The position numbers and the translations under genes are program-made. The notes under the pieces were generated by a model. That model worked only from the letters and a program-made list of their open reading frames with translations. It ran no database searches and had not been told where the DNA came from. Positions 43,301-55,385 of a stretch of 64,000 bases of DNA are shown here, one piece after another. The stretch lies in NCBI GenBank assembly GCA_001599975.1, contig BCIO01000005.1:1302001-1366000 (forward strand), read 5' to 3'. The DNA is from Cystobasidiopsis lactophilus. Taxonomy: Eukaryota; Basidiomycota; Agaricostilbomycetes; Agaricostilbales; Chionosphaeraceae. Each line of letters begins with the position of its first letter. Positions within the stretch are counted from its first letter, which is position 1.

Positions 43301-46300
43301 TCTGGTGACCGACACCTTGGAGGCAGCCGACATCTTGCGGTCGTCCGTTTCTGGCGCGCCCAGGTCAAAGGTCATTGACGTGGGCGGGTCGGGGAAATCG
43401 GTGATCAGGTTCGAACTGGCGTTCAGATACAGCAGGTCGGGGCAGAGCCACACGGCGGCCGTCATCTCAAAGATGTCGTTGTTGGCCACGTTCAAATGCT
43501 GCATCCGTGCCAACTTGCCGATGGTGTCCGGCAGGCCTTCCAGCTTGTTGTTCCGGCACGAGAACTTGACCAGGCTGGTGAGGTTGCCGAAGCTCTCGGG
43601 CAAGGAGCGAATCTGATTGTGGTCCAGGATCCACTCTTCCAGCGCGCCCATGTGCTTGAAGCACTCGACGTCGATCTCGACCAGCTTGCAGTGCGACATA
43701 TTGAGGTAGGTCATCGTCAAACTCGATCCAGTGAGCGTGACGCGGGTCAGCGGGTTGTACGAGATGGAGAAGGTCTTGAGCCGAGGGGCATTGAGCTCGA
43801 GCACGGTGCATTTGTTGTAGTCGCACCGCAAGGTGACCAGCTTTGACGCTTCTGAAAGCACACCGAAGTTGTCGATCAGGTTCTGGCGACAGTCGAACTC
43901 TTGCAAGTTGGACAGGCCGTCAAAGCTGGCCGGCAGCGAGCTGATCAGGTTGCCCATCACGTTGAACTTTTCGAGCGCCTTGAGCTGGCTGATCTCGTCC
44001 GGTAGGCCGATGAGCTGGTTGAACGACATGTCGATGTCCACCAAGGTAACAATCTCGCACACGACCGAGGGGAAGATCTCGAACTTGTTGTTGGAGACGT
44101 TGAGGTATTTGAGAGAGGTGAAGCGCCCGAAGTATGTCGGCAGGCCAAACAGCCGATTGTTATACGCCTCCAGCAAGGTGAGCTCCTTGATGTCTTCCAA
44201 ATGAACGTGGTCCAGCTCGAGGACGCGGTTGCTGGAGATGTCCAGACGCGTCAAGCTGGTGGCTTGCCGCACGCTCTGAGGAATGCGCTTGATCGAGGTG
44301 TCTGACAGCCGCAGTTCGCGAAGCGAGTTGCAGAGCTGGACAAAGTCGGCAGGAAGGTCGAGCTTGGGGTTGCGGGAGAGGTTGAGGGAAACGATCTCGT
44401 GGGCGTGATTGTAAAGGAAAATTGGGATGGTGGTGATGCCACGCGCCCGCAGATCGACATATTCGTAGGTGTCGATCGCAAAATCCTCCTGTGCCCGACA
44501 AAGCCCAGCCATCAGATTGGAAAAGTCGATGCGGGAAAGGAAGTGGACGCACTGAACCCGACCTCATGGCGGTGTCTGACTTGAAGATGAACTTGATCAA
44601 GTAGGAATGATCTTGTCGGCCCAAGTCTTCCGGCTTGTCCCACTCGTTGTAGCCCGCCTGTTCGAGCCGCAGCTGCTGTAGCCGGATCGGCCGCTCGTTG
44701 AGGCCCATCACGCGCTCTGTACGAGTCATCCGGTGTGAGCGTACACAGGCTGGCTAGAGCAAAGCAGGGACGCACCTAATCCCCGTTCGCGCAAAAACAG
44801 CTTGTGGATGCCTTTCCCAGTCACGAAACCGGGCTTGCGAGCGACCATGTACTGGATCTCGGCGACCGTCTGCGAGAACGGTGTGACGATGGTGGTATGC
44901 GAGCCATCCGGCTTGAACACCCTCAAGGAGAACTGTGAACGGATGAAAATTTTAGATCACCAAAGGAGATGAAAAGTGGAAGCAGCCACCCACATTTGGA
45001 CCCCGACTTGCGCCAGAGAGACTGTTGGAAGTGCCGGGTCGCCTTCCTGCACTGTTAGGCCGACCTTCCGCAGAGGCTGAAGACTGGCCCATCCGGTAGA
45101 GCGAGTTTCGCCTCTCGTCCTCGTGAAGTGCCAAGAGCGGGGTGGACGGCCCCAATGCCTGCGGCGACGGGGAGCCGCCCATGACCTCTGCATCGTCATC
45201 CGACCGGTCCTCGTCTAGTAGGTCCGTGGTCTGCTCTTCCACCGCCCAACTTTCGGGTGCCCGCCAGCTTGCGCTGCCCATCGAGTTGCGGGCGGCGCTG
45301 GCAGCTTTTGCAGCGTGGGCGGCTTTCGCAGCGGCGTTGGCAGCTGCTGCACCTTGGAGACCAGCCGAGACTTTGCGAGAGTCCTTGCGGACTGGGGTCG
45401 AGAGGTGATCGCCAAACTCCATCGCGCCACTGGCCGGCGTGTGCCCGTTGCTGCCAAAGTTGATGCCGATGCCAGCTGTCGGCTCGTTCAGGCGGCCCAG
45501 GTAGTTGGGATTCCACAGCGGGTCCCCTGGTTGGTGCGCAGACGGTCTGCGGGAGGAAAGGATGCTCCGCGAGCTGATGGGCGAGTCGCCCATGCTGTCG
45601 ATGCCCGAATCAAAAGCACCGCCGCCTAGTGATGAAGGAGCGATGGACGGCCGCCGCCGTTGGAACTGCGCCATCGATTCTGGGGTGGAAGTGAAGTGGG
45701 CACTTTCGTTGAGGAAGCCAGTGTAGCCGGCGCCCATGGCTTCCGAGCTGACGATACCCTCCATTTGGTCCATGTTCGTGTCCAAATGGAAGCCAGTGGA
45801 AGCGGCCGCCGCAGCTGCTGCTGAAGCGTGTTGCGGGCCATCGTGCGACTTGTCCGACTTGGACCTGGCGCGCTGGCCTTTGGACGACTTTTTCCCAAAC
45901 TTGGTGCGGGTGGAAACGATGGAAGGGGATTTGGAAGGGTCGCCATTGGCGGGAAAGGGATTGAGGAAGTCGGGCACATCTTCGCCATTGCCAAACCGCG
46001 CTGGAGAGCCATGCTCGACTGTGTGGATGCGACTATCCTATCAGCAGAAGGTCTGATGATAGCGTGAGGGACATTAAACGCACAGATCTGGCTGCCAAAA
46101 TCAGCCTTGCTAGCCTTTCTCCTCAGGCGGCCGAAGATGCTTTTGCTATTTGGCGACTTGCCGGTGCGAACGCTGAATGAATCCGAGTCGTCGTAGTCCC
46201 CGCTCAAGTTCCCAGAGATGGAGCCGTGGTTGGCAACGTTTCGGAGGGCAGAGGCGGATTTGGAGCCACGGAGGACGGCGACCCTGGCGTCTATCGAGCT

Positions 46301-47162
46301 GGACGACTTGTGTGACAACAAGCTGGGCCGTTCCTGTACGATCGAGACCGCCGTCAGAAACAATGCTCAAAAGGCAAGGTTAGCAAGAACGCACGGCGTG
46401 GAAAGGAGCGGGGGGCTGGTTCTCCTTGCCGTCAAACATCCAGGGCACAATTTCCTCCGTCGCATCCTCGCCGGCGGTCTCCCCTTCGGCCGGAATGGTC
46501 CCCTTGGTGTTCTTCCGCTGCATGACCGGCGGGTTCAAGGACGAGGGGGAGACGGGCTCGTCCGAGTTGGACAACAAAGGAGTGGCGGCAGCGGTGGACG
46601 AGGGCGAGGTGACGGACGGGATGGGGCTGCCAGCGGGCTGGGGCATGTGCATCTTGTAAGACTTTTTGTGGGACGTGCCGTTCGGGGCGGTGTTGGAGTA
46701 GTCGAGCTCGAACGTGGCGGCCGAGTGCGGCGGCGTCGTCAAGGAGGAGGTGGAGGAGGACGCCCGGCCACCCTGCAAAAGCGAGTCGCTGGACGAGGGC
46801 CGCCTGGAGCTGTTGCTGTCGCCCTTGAGCCTGAGCGAGGAGGGCCTGGAGCGCAGCTTGGCGAAGAAGCCGGACTTGGCGTGGGACAAAGTGGACGAAG
46901 CGTCCGAGTTGTTGGACGCCAGCCGGTCCCTCTTGGCTGGCACGCTGCTGCCGTTGACCGAGGCGACCATCGTGTCCTGCGAGGTCCTGACGGTGCCGTT
47001 GAGGTGCTCCGGCGAGGCAGGGGCCAGCGTCACAGGCGCGCCGAGCTTGTAGAGCGCCTTGGAGGAGTGCGAGAAGGGAATTGGCGGGCCCGGGACGTGG
47101 TGAAGGGGCGGGAGGACGGGCTCCTTGCTGGGCGACTTGCGCGACGAACCGAACAGTGTCAT
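40383..47162 (-). CDS. CYR1: Fungal adenylate cyclase (Cyr1/Uac1/Cac1)
   Basis: Produces cAMP for PKA signalling in growth, nutrient sensing and morphogenesis; peripheral membrane protein activated by Ras or G-alpha. About 2,100 residues. The disordered Ser-rich N-terminus (from MTLFGSSRKSPSK) leads to a Ras-associating region (about 44560-44930, MRVFKPDGSHTTIVTPF, YLIKFIFKSD). Some twenty leucine-rich repeats follow (about 42760-44480, for example LTRLDISSNRVLELDHVHL). Next comes a PP2C-like domain (about 41750-42640), then the class III cyclase domain: LVFTDIRNSTSLWE supplies the first metal-binding Asp, VKTEGDAFMCSF the second, and RMGIHWG and YFGPMVNRSSRIQ complete the core. It ends QEFQQVEELEA. 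Introns are few and lie mainly upstream of the LRRs. Intact. Confidence 0.95.
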
Positions 47163-47498
47163 CCTGCTCGCATTTGGCGCCTCGGCGGAAAGAGCTAGGC
47201 GGGTTTTATTGCTCTGCTGGGGTCAAGCACAGGGCAGGGAAGGGCAAGCCTTGTTTGGCTTCCTGGTCCAGACTGGAATTCCCACGCCGCGCTTCTCCCA
47301 AGGTCGCAAACAGGCGCTTCTCAGCTTTTATAACAACGCAGAAAGGCCGGCTTTGTTGGTTGTGGCAGAACGAGCAACTTCGTCGAGAGCCTCGGCTGCG
47401 TGATCGAGCTGACGATCGCTTTGAACGCGTTCGTCTTATTGTTCTCGGTTGGGCATGGAATCGCGTTACAAGGGCACTACAAGGATCCTGTACACAAG
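47163..47498. other. Intergenic region upstream of CYR1
   Basis: 336 bp between the CYR1 start and the thioredoxin-TPR stop, both minus strand. Nothing specific seen. Confidence 0.4.
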
Positions 47499-48813
47499 CT
47501 ACGCGAGGCCGTCCAGCTTGGCTTGCACCGAGTCCTGAGGGAGCCGTGAGCAACGAGGCCGGCACCGGGCAGATGCTGACCTAAAACACACCTTTTGTTT
47601 ACCAGGTCCAAACAGCGAGATGGCCTTCGTGTCTGTGCGCGATGGCGGAAGAAATGAGTGTGAGAAGTTCAGAGGAAACTGGCAGAGGTGAAAGAACGAA
47701 CAGGCTTGCTTGACGACTTCTTTGGAGGTGGCGTCTGGTTCGCTCGCTCGCCACTTGGCTTCCAACGCTTCGCCCAGCCTGAAATGACCTTTCGCAAACT
47801 CTGGGTCGGCCTGTGGGTGTGTAAGATTGACCGCTTTCAAGAAGGGACGAGACAACACGAACCGAGGTGGCGGCGTTCGCATCGTCAATCGCCTCGTCGA
47901 ACTTGCCCAGCTTCAGGTGACTCGCGGACCGGTTGGAGAGTAAGATGGCGTTGTTGGGGACGATGGTCAGAGCTTGAGTATACCTGCGAAAACACACAAC
48001 ACCATGAGCAACTTGTCATTCTGCTAAGGAGGTCAAAGCCACTCACTTTTCGATGGCCAGATCAAACTGCTCCGCTTTGAAAGCGTCCTGCGATTGAGAA
48101 ATCACGATGAGGCCTACGGTCGATGGGCACAGATACGTAGACACCTCACATTTCCGGCGGCCTTTGCACTCTCGGCTTCAGCAGGTAACGGCGGCACGGG
48201 GGCGACAGCGTGTTGAGCAATCATCTGGGAGAGTCCTGGTTGGGGTAAGATCAGACGGTGTTCGGGCTCATGCGAGGCCAAGTCTGTTCACCTCTCGGGT
48301 CGGCTCCTTTCATCTGTGGATGGGTTTCAGAATCCGGGCACAAAGTCGTTGCTTCTCGTGTAGAAGCACCAACCTGATCAAGAACTTTGCCATCTCGAAT
48401 CTGAAGCGGGCCGAAAGCGTTCAGCAAAAGGTTCTGGAAAGCTCCTCTTAGGAGAAGCTGCTCACAGCGATGAAAGTGGGCATTGCGGATATTTGGTATT
48501 TGGCTGTATCAATCATTTTCATCAGATCAAATGCGCTGAGAAGAGCGGGAGAGCTACGCACTGGCAATTGGGCGCTGGGCATCCACATCGACTCGCAGAA
48601 AGACCGCCTCCGGGTGGGCGTCCGCCAGCTTGGCGAAGATTGGGCTGATTGTTTTGCAAGGGCCACACCATCTGCAAAGATCTTGAGCAACGAAGACCGA
48701 CTCGACAAGCAAAGCGCCCACTGTGCGTGAAAGTCAACGAAGATGGATTTCGAGGTGCCGCGCAGAGTGGCGTTCCACTGCGACACCGACTCAACCTCGA
48801 TGGGAGCAGGCAT
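47499..48813 (-). CDS. Thioredoxin-TPR fusion protein
   Basis: Predicted cytosolic redox co-chaperone. Exon 1 gives MPAPIEVESVSQWNATL and SIFVDFHAQ; exon 2 WCGPCKTISPIFAKLADAHPEAV, which restores the intact WCGPC active site across an intron; then VDVDAQ, AKYQISAMPTFIA with the cis-proline, and IRDGKVLDQ. After a linker (MIAQHAVAPVPPLPAEAESA) come TPR units: YTQALTIVPNNAILLSNRSASHLKLGKFDEAIDDANAA and PEFAKGHFRLGEALEAKW. It ends DSVQAKLDGLA. Thioredoxin at the N-terminus and TPRs behind it differs from plant TDX (TPR first) and from fungal Txl1 (PITH domain). About seven introns; the last exon borders are uncertain. Confidence 0.78.
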
Positions 48814-49464
48814 CTTCTTTGGTTTTAGGTACGATTGCGCGACGAAAGCAAAGGAAAAGGGGAAACTTGGTGGCTGGAGGCGAACGACGAGGTTCGCTCT
48901 CCCGTGCGCTTGCTGCTGAGTAATATCACCTGTCTGCCGGCTCCCATTGAAGGTTCTAGCTCGTTGCTGTTGGTCTTATGAAGGAGGGAGAAGCGTTCTT
49001 GTGCACCATTGTCCGAATTGGCCTTGCTTGGCCTTGCTGCTTGCGCCAACTTGGACCGCCTGCTTCGTCTGGCTCCAACGAGGCTGTGCTCCGAGGAACT
49101 CCTCTTATGTCCAATATAAGCCAGGCACTCACCACGCCCGTCCAAGATGGAGTCGCATCCTTCACTGGTTGAGCTTCCAAAGCAATTTGAAGGACTTGCC
49201 CGCAGTCGGCGAGTGTAGCCTGCCTTTTTCTGGTCCAGCTCTCGTTGCTTGTCGCTCTGAATGAAGCTGCAGATGTCTGTGTCTGTTAGTGGGTTGGCGT
49301 TGCCTGCTCCCGAACAAGTCTTGCCACTCCCTTTCTTCTCCGATGCGAACAAACATGTACTTCTTCTCGACCGACTTGGTGCATACAGTTTCAGGTACAT
49401 TCGCTTGCAAGCCTCGTCTAGTTGACCTCTCTTCTTCCAGCCACCAAGACCCCTATCACTGCTC
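48814..49464. other. Divergent intergenic region
   Basis: 651 bp between the thioredoxin-TPR start and the paralog B start, presumably two promoters. No repeat or frame that I can support. Confidence 0.4.
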
Positions 49465-51010
49465 ATGAACGGAGAACAACTTCGCGCATTCGTTCACCCT
49501 TCCCCTTATTCCCATCCTCTTGGGCAGCAGATCTGTCATGGTCTCAATTGCAGGAACCAAAACGTCGCTCTCCATCGTCTTCCACCGGGCGCATGCGAGA
49601 CTCCGCGTACGCAAGCCCAGCAAGCCGTCATGCACGAGCATCTTCTAGAGCATTACTATGCTTGCGCAGATCATCTCGAACCCAAGCACGACTGCGCTGG
49701 TGCGAACTGCCATGTCAAGAAGGTGGTGCCTCATCCTATTACTTTGGACTGGTTGCACAACACTATCGATGCTTTTCACGCCTCGCCATCGTGGCGCAAC
49801 CACTGGGAGCGGTCTCTTGTCATCCCCAAGAACGTGCCATCTGTATTTGAGCCTTTTTTGAACCGTTCGGGTTCGCCCTTCTTGTTTTCTGCCTCAAATG
49901 GACTGTTGCATACCTGATGGTGCTGGGTCAGACCATCGCTTCGTGGAAAACGTTCTGGAGTCTTTTGCCCTGGCCCATTCTTACCTACGAAGCAAAGGAT
50001 TGTTCTCCGGAAATGAGCGTGAGCATTACCAGCTTGGAGTTGCAGGAGCCTTTTCTGATCTGGCCTGAGCAGTTTGTCTTCGTGTTTGCATACGCAACGA
50101 CCCACCCAGCACAGACCACATCGACGCTTCGCCTTTCATCAGGGGCAAGCACAAAGATGGCTTGCTATTGCTTGGTTCTGGGAACGGCTGGCAAGAAGCC
50201 AGAAACAAGCCTGATTTCTTTAGAGCTCTTGACGAAGGCGAATTCAAAACTTGGTGCGACGTCTTGATCTTTGTTGAGACTGCCAGATTTGCAGAGGTGT
50301 GTGATGGACAGGCTGCCCGATGAGCACCGGTTTGACGGTCGACCTTCCCCCCAGGTGCCCGCAGGCTGGTTCCGGGCCCACGATCGTCTTTATGACGAGG
50401 TGGACTTGATCATTCTGGCAATTTTGGGCATTCATGCCATCGGTGGTCCGAATATCAAAGGTAGCTGGCTTGAGGAGGAATTGCGCGTCCAGCATTGGTT
50501 TGAGTCACCCGCTCGCCATCCCCTCCTGCTGTCCATGGCCGGCCTTGATTACACAGCCATGGTCGCCTACATTAACAAACATGCGGAGATGGAACACAAT
50601 CTCACGATCATAGACGATGGCGACTTCGAGAGAAGGCTGTCGTCCGCCGCCACCAGCCTGCGTACCCCTCTCGTTCAGGCCTGTACGTTGAACATTCATC
50701 TCTTTGAACGCGTTCTAAATCTCGGTTCAGTCAAGCCTTACAGACACGTGCAGGGAATCAGTTTCGACTTGGAAGCAGACAGGCCGTTTGCTCACGAGGA
50801 TGGTTACGTTCGCTCAGACGTTCATTACAACGTCTGGTGGAAGCCTCACCCTCCGAAGACCTGGCCTGTCTTCCCACCACGTGAGATGAATGTCCTTTGA
50901 TCGAACGAGCAAACTAACACAGGAAAGCAGATGACAAGAAGCTTGTGGCGGAGGTCGAGGCCAAATGGAAGGACGAGAGGACCAAGGTTGTCCGCCCAGA
51001 CTTCCCTTGA
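49465..51010 (+). CDS. Unrecognised Cys/His-rich protein, paralog B
   Basis: Diverged duplicate of the gene at 7256-8815, in opposite orientation. The N-terminal Cys/His set is kept at C24, C29, C44, H57, H59, H63, C67, H70, C77, C82 and H83. Later blocks match: SWRNHWERSLVIPKNVPSVF, IRGKHKDGLLLLGSGNGWQEA, TWCDVLIFVETARFAE, AGWFRAHDRLYDEVDLIILAILGIHA, HPLLLSMAGLDYTAM, HYNVWWKPHPPKTWPVFPP. The last exon reads DDKKLVAEVEAKWKDERTKVVRPDFP, then stop. It has at least four introns at positions shared with copy A. No signal peptide, membrane span or known domain is visible. Retention of all metal-like residues in both copies implies selection on that module. Confidence 0.78.
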
Positions 51011-51204
51011 TAGGCTCAGACGAAGTGCTTTGTAACTTATGAGTCTCTTGTAACCTGTACCATAGATGGCCCGACTGGCCCGCTTGCACACAAGCCACTT
51101 TCCACTTTGTTTCTTCCCTTACGGCCAGGCATCTAGTGAAAGCCGCACCCTTTCTGCCTATATCTCAAAGCCGCATTTCTGTCGTATCTAGCGCCTGAAG
51201 GAAG

Positions 51205-52151
51205 ATGAAGCGGCTCCTCTCTCGCGCCCATTCGCTTGGGCAGCACTCTGGCGGCTCATCGCACTCGTCGGACGCCGACTCTCTGACGAGCCTGCACACT
51301 TCCGCCAGCGTCACTGACGAAGAGTACATCAATGCCCTGGAGACTGCGCACATCCCAGAAGACCCAATGGACTTTGTCGTACATCTTTCCCATTTCTTGC
51401 CGATTTCGCTTGGCAAGGCTCACGTTGGATCTGGCCTCTTTCCTTCCCGCAGTCCGCCGCCTATGCGCCTCTTTTTAACACGATAGATGTAAATCACCGC
51501 CACCACAAGACGAAAGCGCGGCCTAGGTTCGACCTCCTGAGGTAAGGGAAATTGAAGGAGTCGCGGGCGGCTTCAGGGCTGATGAGCTGGGGGCATCTAC
51601 AGGAAATACCATGTGCCTCGGTTTTTCGCTGACAACTTTTGCTTCACTGTCAACACCCAGCAAGGCGACATCGATGCGAGTGCGTTTTGGAAATTTGCCC
51701 GTTTTTGCCGCGCGCCCTCCCACACCTTAACGCATCTGGGCAGTGCTTAAGCAAGCGCAAGAGCTTCAAGACATCTTTGGCAAGTTCGAGACCAGGGAGA
51801 TTGCGCGGGTCATCGACACCCTCCAGCCCCAGACGCTGAAGGATGCCAGCATGTAGGTCGTGCTGGCGCCTTTGAGCGTAAGGAAAGCTAGGCTCAATGG
51901 TAATCTGGCTACCACAGCTTCTACCATGACTGCAACCTCCTCCACCCTCCAGACGGCAGCGATGAACCCATCAAGCAAGACATTTACTCGATTGTGACCG
52001 TGCGCAACCGCAAGATCATCCACGACCACATTGTGTGAGCTCTTCTCCTTAATCTACGTACTATTCGAATCTCCTAACGTAATGCAACAGCCTGGACCGA
52101 GGTGGACTGAACGCCCGCAATGCAGAACTAGATGCGTGCTGCATTTCCTAG
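51205..52151 (+). CDS. Hypothetical protein, unknown family
   Basis: Roughly 210 residues in about five exons. It starts MKRLLSRAHSLGQHSGGSSHSSD, a basic then Ser/His-rich disordered segment, followed by TSASVTDEEYINALETAHIPED. Later exons give RKYHVPRFFADNFCFTVNTQQGD, LKQAQELQDIFGKFETREIARVIDTLQPQTLKDASIF, YHDCNLLHPPDGSDEPIKQDIYSIVTVRNRKIIHDHIV and the end LDRGGLNARNAELDACCIS. Phases agree at the introns that I checked (for example 52036-52090). No signal peptide, membrane span or catalytic motif is evident. I cannot assign a function. It lies 194 bp downstream of paralog B on the same strand. Confidence 0.6.
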
Positions 52152-52544
52152 GTCAGTGTGCCCTTGCGCTGGCAGGATTCAAACTACAGGCCATCTGATC
52201 TCTCGCGTCTTCAGATCGCATGCAAATAGAAGCCGTTGCGCTGTCTCTCAAGCTGTAACTTGACATCGGCTGTCGATCCCTCTGCGCCATAGGAGCCCCC
52301 TCGCCTTGTCCCTTCTGAGCGCCGGATTGGCCTTGGCTCATGCCAAGATCAGCAAGAGGCTGTAGCGATGAGCAAGTTTTTGAGGGTCCTTTCGATTGCT
52401 ATTTTCCGCAACTCCTTCGCACCGCCCTAAATTGAGCCTGGCCGGCCGCCACTGCGATTGGTTTCAACTTTCTTCGTCCCTCCCAACCAACTGCCCGGCC
52501 CCGGCAATGCTTTGGTCTTGTAGCTCTTGAACAGTAGTAGAAGC
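52152..52544. other. Intergenic region
   Basis: 393 bp between the hypothetical gene and the NIPA gene; likely promoter. No motif seen. Confidence 0.4.
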
Positions 52545-55046
52545 ATGTCGACCAGCCTGTCGCCGTCCCAGTCGGCGGCGGTCGAGTCGCTCAACTCGGT
52601 CCTCAGCTCATTGGCGAAGGCCTCCCAGTCAGCGACGTCTGCCTTGGCGTTGGCGGAGAACGAAGTGGTGAACCCAAGCTACTATGTAGGCGCCTGGAGG
52701 ATGCGCAGTCAGGAACCCTCCCGAATTCTGAATGGCGAGAACGCGGGAACGAACAGAAACTCATTGGGGTCCTCCTCGCCGTCGCCTCTGGCCTGTTCAT
52801 CGGCAGCTCGTTCGTCTTCAAAAAGTGTGTTCTAAGCATCTGCGAGGTTGTTGGCGCAGGGCTCAAGGCTGCGCGCGCACAGGAAGGGACTGATCTCCTC
52901 CCAGCAACATGCGGACCCGGCCCTCAAGGGTGAAGGCCACGCCTACCTCAAGAGCCCAATGTGGTGGACGGGCATGATCATCATGGTCATAGGCGAGGTC
53001 TGCAACTTTGTCGCCTACGCCTTTGCCGACGCCATCCTCGTGAGCGTCCCCGCCAAGCCCTTTGGTTGGTATCTAAATGGGCAGCGAGGCAGGTCACCCC
53101 GCTCGGCGCGCTGTCGGTCGTCATCTGCGCCATCCTGTCCTCCATCTTCTTAAAAGAGCGCCTCTCCTTGTTCGGCAAGATTGGCTGCTTCCTCTGCATC
53201 GTCGGCGCCACCATCATCGCCCTCAATGGCCCCAAGGAGCAATCCGTCTCGGTGCGCTGCGATCCTCCCCCTCTATCAGCTTTATTCGAGTTTCTGATGG
53301 CGCAGGAGGTGGTTCACAGACCATTCTGGCCTTCCAAAAGCTCTTCTTGGCCCCGGGCTTCCTGGTCTTTGGCTCGGTGGTGATCGTCTGCAGTCTAATC
53401 TTGATCTTCTTCGTCGCTCCCAGTGCGTTGCCTCTTTACTTTTACCCATTGCTGGATAACTGATAGCAGGGACTCCACAGAATATGGCAAGCAGAATATG
53501 CTAATCTATATCTCCGTGTGCTCCTTGATCGGCGGGCTCAGCGTCTCGTGCACGCAAGGCTTGGGCGCCGCCATCGTGACTTCCATTGGTGGCAATAATC
53601 GTGCGTTCGAGGTTTACCTTACAAGCTCCGAATTGGGGCTTATGCTTCAGCAACTTCTTTTGCACAGAATTCAAGCATTGGTTTACCGCAAGTCACTTCT
53701 TTTACTGTAGCCTGCCACAAAGACAAAGCTCATAGCAAGGTCGACCTGCAGTACTTCCTCCTTGGCTTCGTCGTCATCACCCTCTTGACCGAGATCAACT
53801 ATCTTAACAAAGCGCTCGAGCTGTTCAACACGGCCATGGTCACCCCAACCTATTACGTCCTATTCACCTTCTCCACGCTCGTCACCTCTGTCATCCTCTA
53901 CCAAGGCTTCAAGGCCTCCGTGATGGACATCATCACCGTCGTGCTCGGCTTCCTCACCATCTGCTGCGGCATCACCTTGCTCCAGATGTCCAAGATCGAC
54001 CCCGAGGCGCTGCAACAGCAAGTGGGTCTGGACAGGCGGTCCACAATCTTGCTCGCTGCGGCCAAGGGCGACCTCGAGCCCACCGAGAAGCACTTGGAGG
54101 AGGAGGACCCCGGCATGGACGCCATCCGAGGCGGCGCCGGCTTGATCGGCTCCATCTACCGCGCTCGCAGCGCCCGGAGAAGCATTATGAAGGGGGACAA
54201 TGTGCGCCAGAGGCAGGTCTGGGGCAGCGAGCGGAGAGGCGTCCCCTTGGCCGACGGCATCTTGCCCCGCCATCAACTGTATGATAAGGTTGGTTTACAT
54301 CTCTCCCTCGTTCTAATTGCTAGATATGTCTTTAACTTTGATGCCAACAGCCTATGCCGCTACCGGACGACGCACTGGAGCGGATCTCCCTTCATTCTGG
54401 ACCGCTCAGCCCCGGTCCACCCAGCGAAGGCAAGCACATTGGCTTCGCCGACGCCGTAACAGCACACCGGTATCCTAAGCCTGGCGATGCTCGGCAAGCG
54501 ACCCACGAAGGCCTGCCCGCCAACCCGAAATCCGGCTTCCCACCGGGCTCGGCTGGTGGCGTCGAGTCGGTCCCTCGGTACTCGCCGCCCTCTCTTTACA
54601 ACTCCCAGTCCGCGTATAACGATCCTTACGACCCGTACACCTCGACCACACCTCGTGGGCCTCGACCGCTCACCGAGCCCAAATCCGCCACTCTACCTCG
54701 CTCTGTGCAGTCCGACCAGAGTTTAAATGCCAAGATGGGCCGCTTTCAGTCTACACCTGATCTTCATGGGGAAGATGACATCAGCTCAGTGGGCACCAAT
54801 AGCACGCGCAACAAGCGGCTCAAGGACCTCTTCGGTGGCGGCGGCCAGCAAGGGTCATCGTCCTCGGCCTCTTCCCACAAGGGCCGGCGGCCGCGGTCGA
54901 GGTCACGGACGAACAACGACTCGGACGACTCGGAGAAGGAAGGCTTGGTCTCGCCCAACCCGCGCCGCAACTCGATGGACGAGCCCTTCTCATCCGACAT
55001 AGACAGCGACGACATGGGCGCCGGGGTCATGAAGGGGCCACTCTAG
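52545..55046 (+). CDS. NIPA-type magnesium transporter (DUF803)
   Basis: Multi-pass membrane transporter of the NIPA family, thought to carry Mg2+ across plasma or endosomal membranes. ATG at 52545; upstream in-frame codons begin from TTG only. Nine helices can be followed: [175 protein letters not shown] intron (53688-53751, GCAAGT donor) joins NQFKHWFT to YFLLGF. A disordered Ser/Pro/Arg-rich cytosolic tail of about 330 residues ends GAGVMKGPL. The tail is long for the family. Confidence 0.9.
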
Positions 55047-55385
55047 ACGGCTTCTTTCTCAATGGATTTTTCGACTGTGCAAAAAGGGGGGATTTTCATG
55101 TTACACACACTTTGGGCTTTGCTTCTCCTCCTACACTTTTCATCAGAGATGGACATTTCTTTTCGCTCGCCCGGTGTCTTTTTGCACATAGTGTCTTGTA
55201 GTTGTATCGAAAACGCATGCAGCGAGTTCCTTCTCATCTGGACATTGCGCGCCTTTGAATGCACATGCTCTAGAGGTATAAAATGTGGAGGGTAATCTAC
55301 AACGACGAATTTTTGAGCTCTTCGATTCGAGCTTCGGTTAAATAAATACGAAAAAGACAGAAGACTGATGTCGACATAGAACAGA
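55047..55385. other. Convergent intergenic region
   Basis: Between the 3' ends of the NIPA gene and the SGNH gene. TATAAAA near 55279 is not positioned to be a promoter. A/T-rich toward the right. Confidence 0.4.

Noticed and set aside
43405-43420. GGTTCGAA-like tRNA B-box word
   Set aside because: Inside the adenylate cyclase LRR coding region with no matching A-box or cloverleaf; same for the word near 5248 in BTA1.
46218-47198. Long plus-strand open frame (326 codons)
   Set aside because: It is antisense to the Ser-rich N-terminal part of adenylate cyclase. GC-rich codon use leaves the opposite strand open, and its translation is a low-complexity Arg/Gly/Val mixture.
55270-55290. TATAAAA box
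   Set aside because: Lies between two convergent 3' ends with no gene start downstream.
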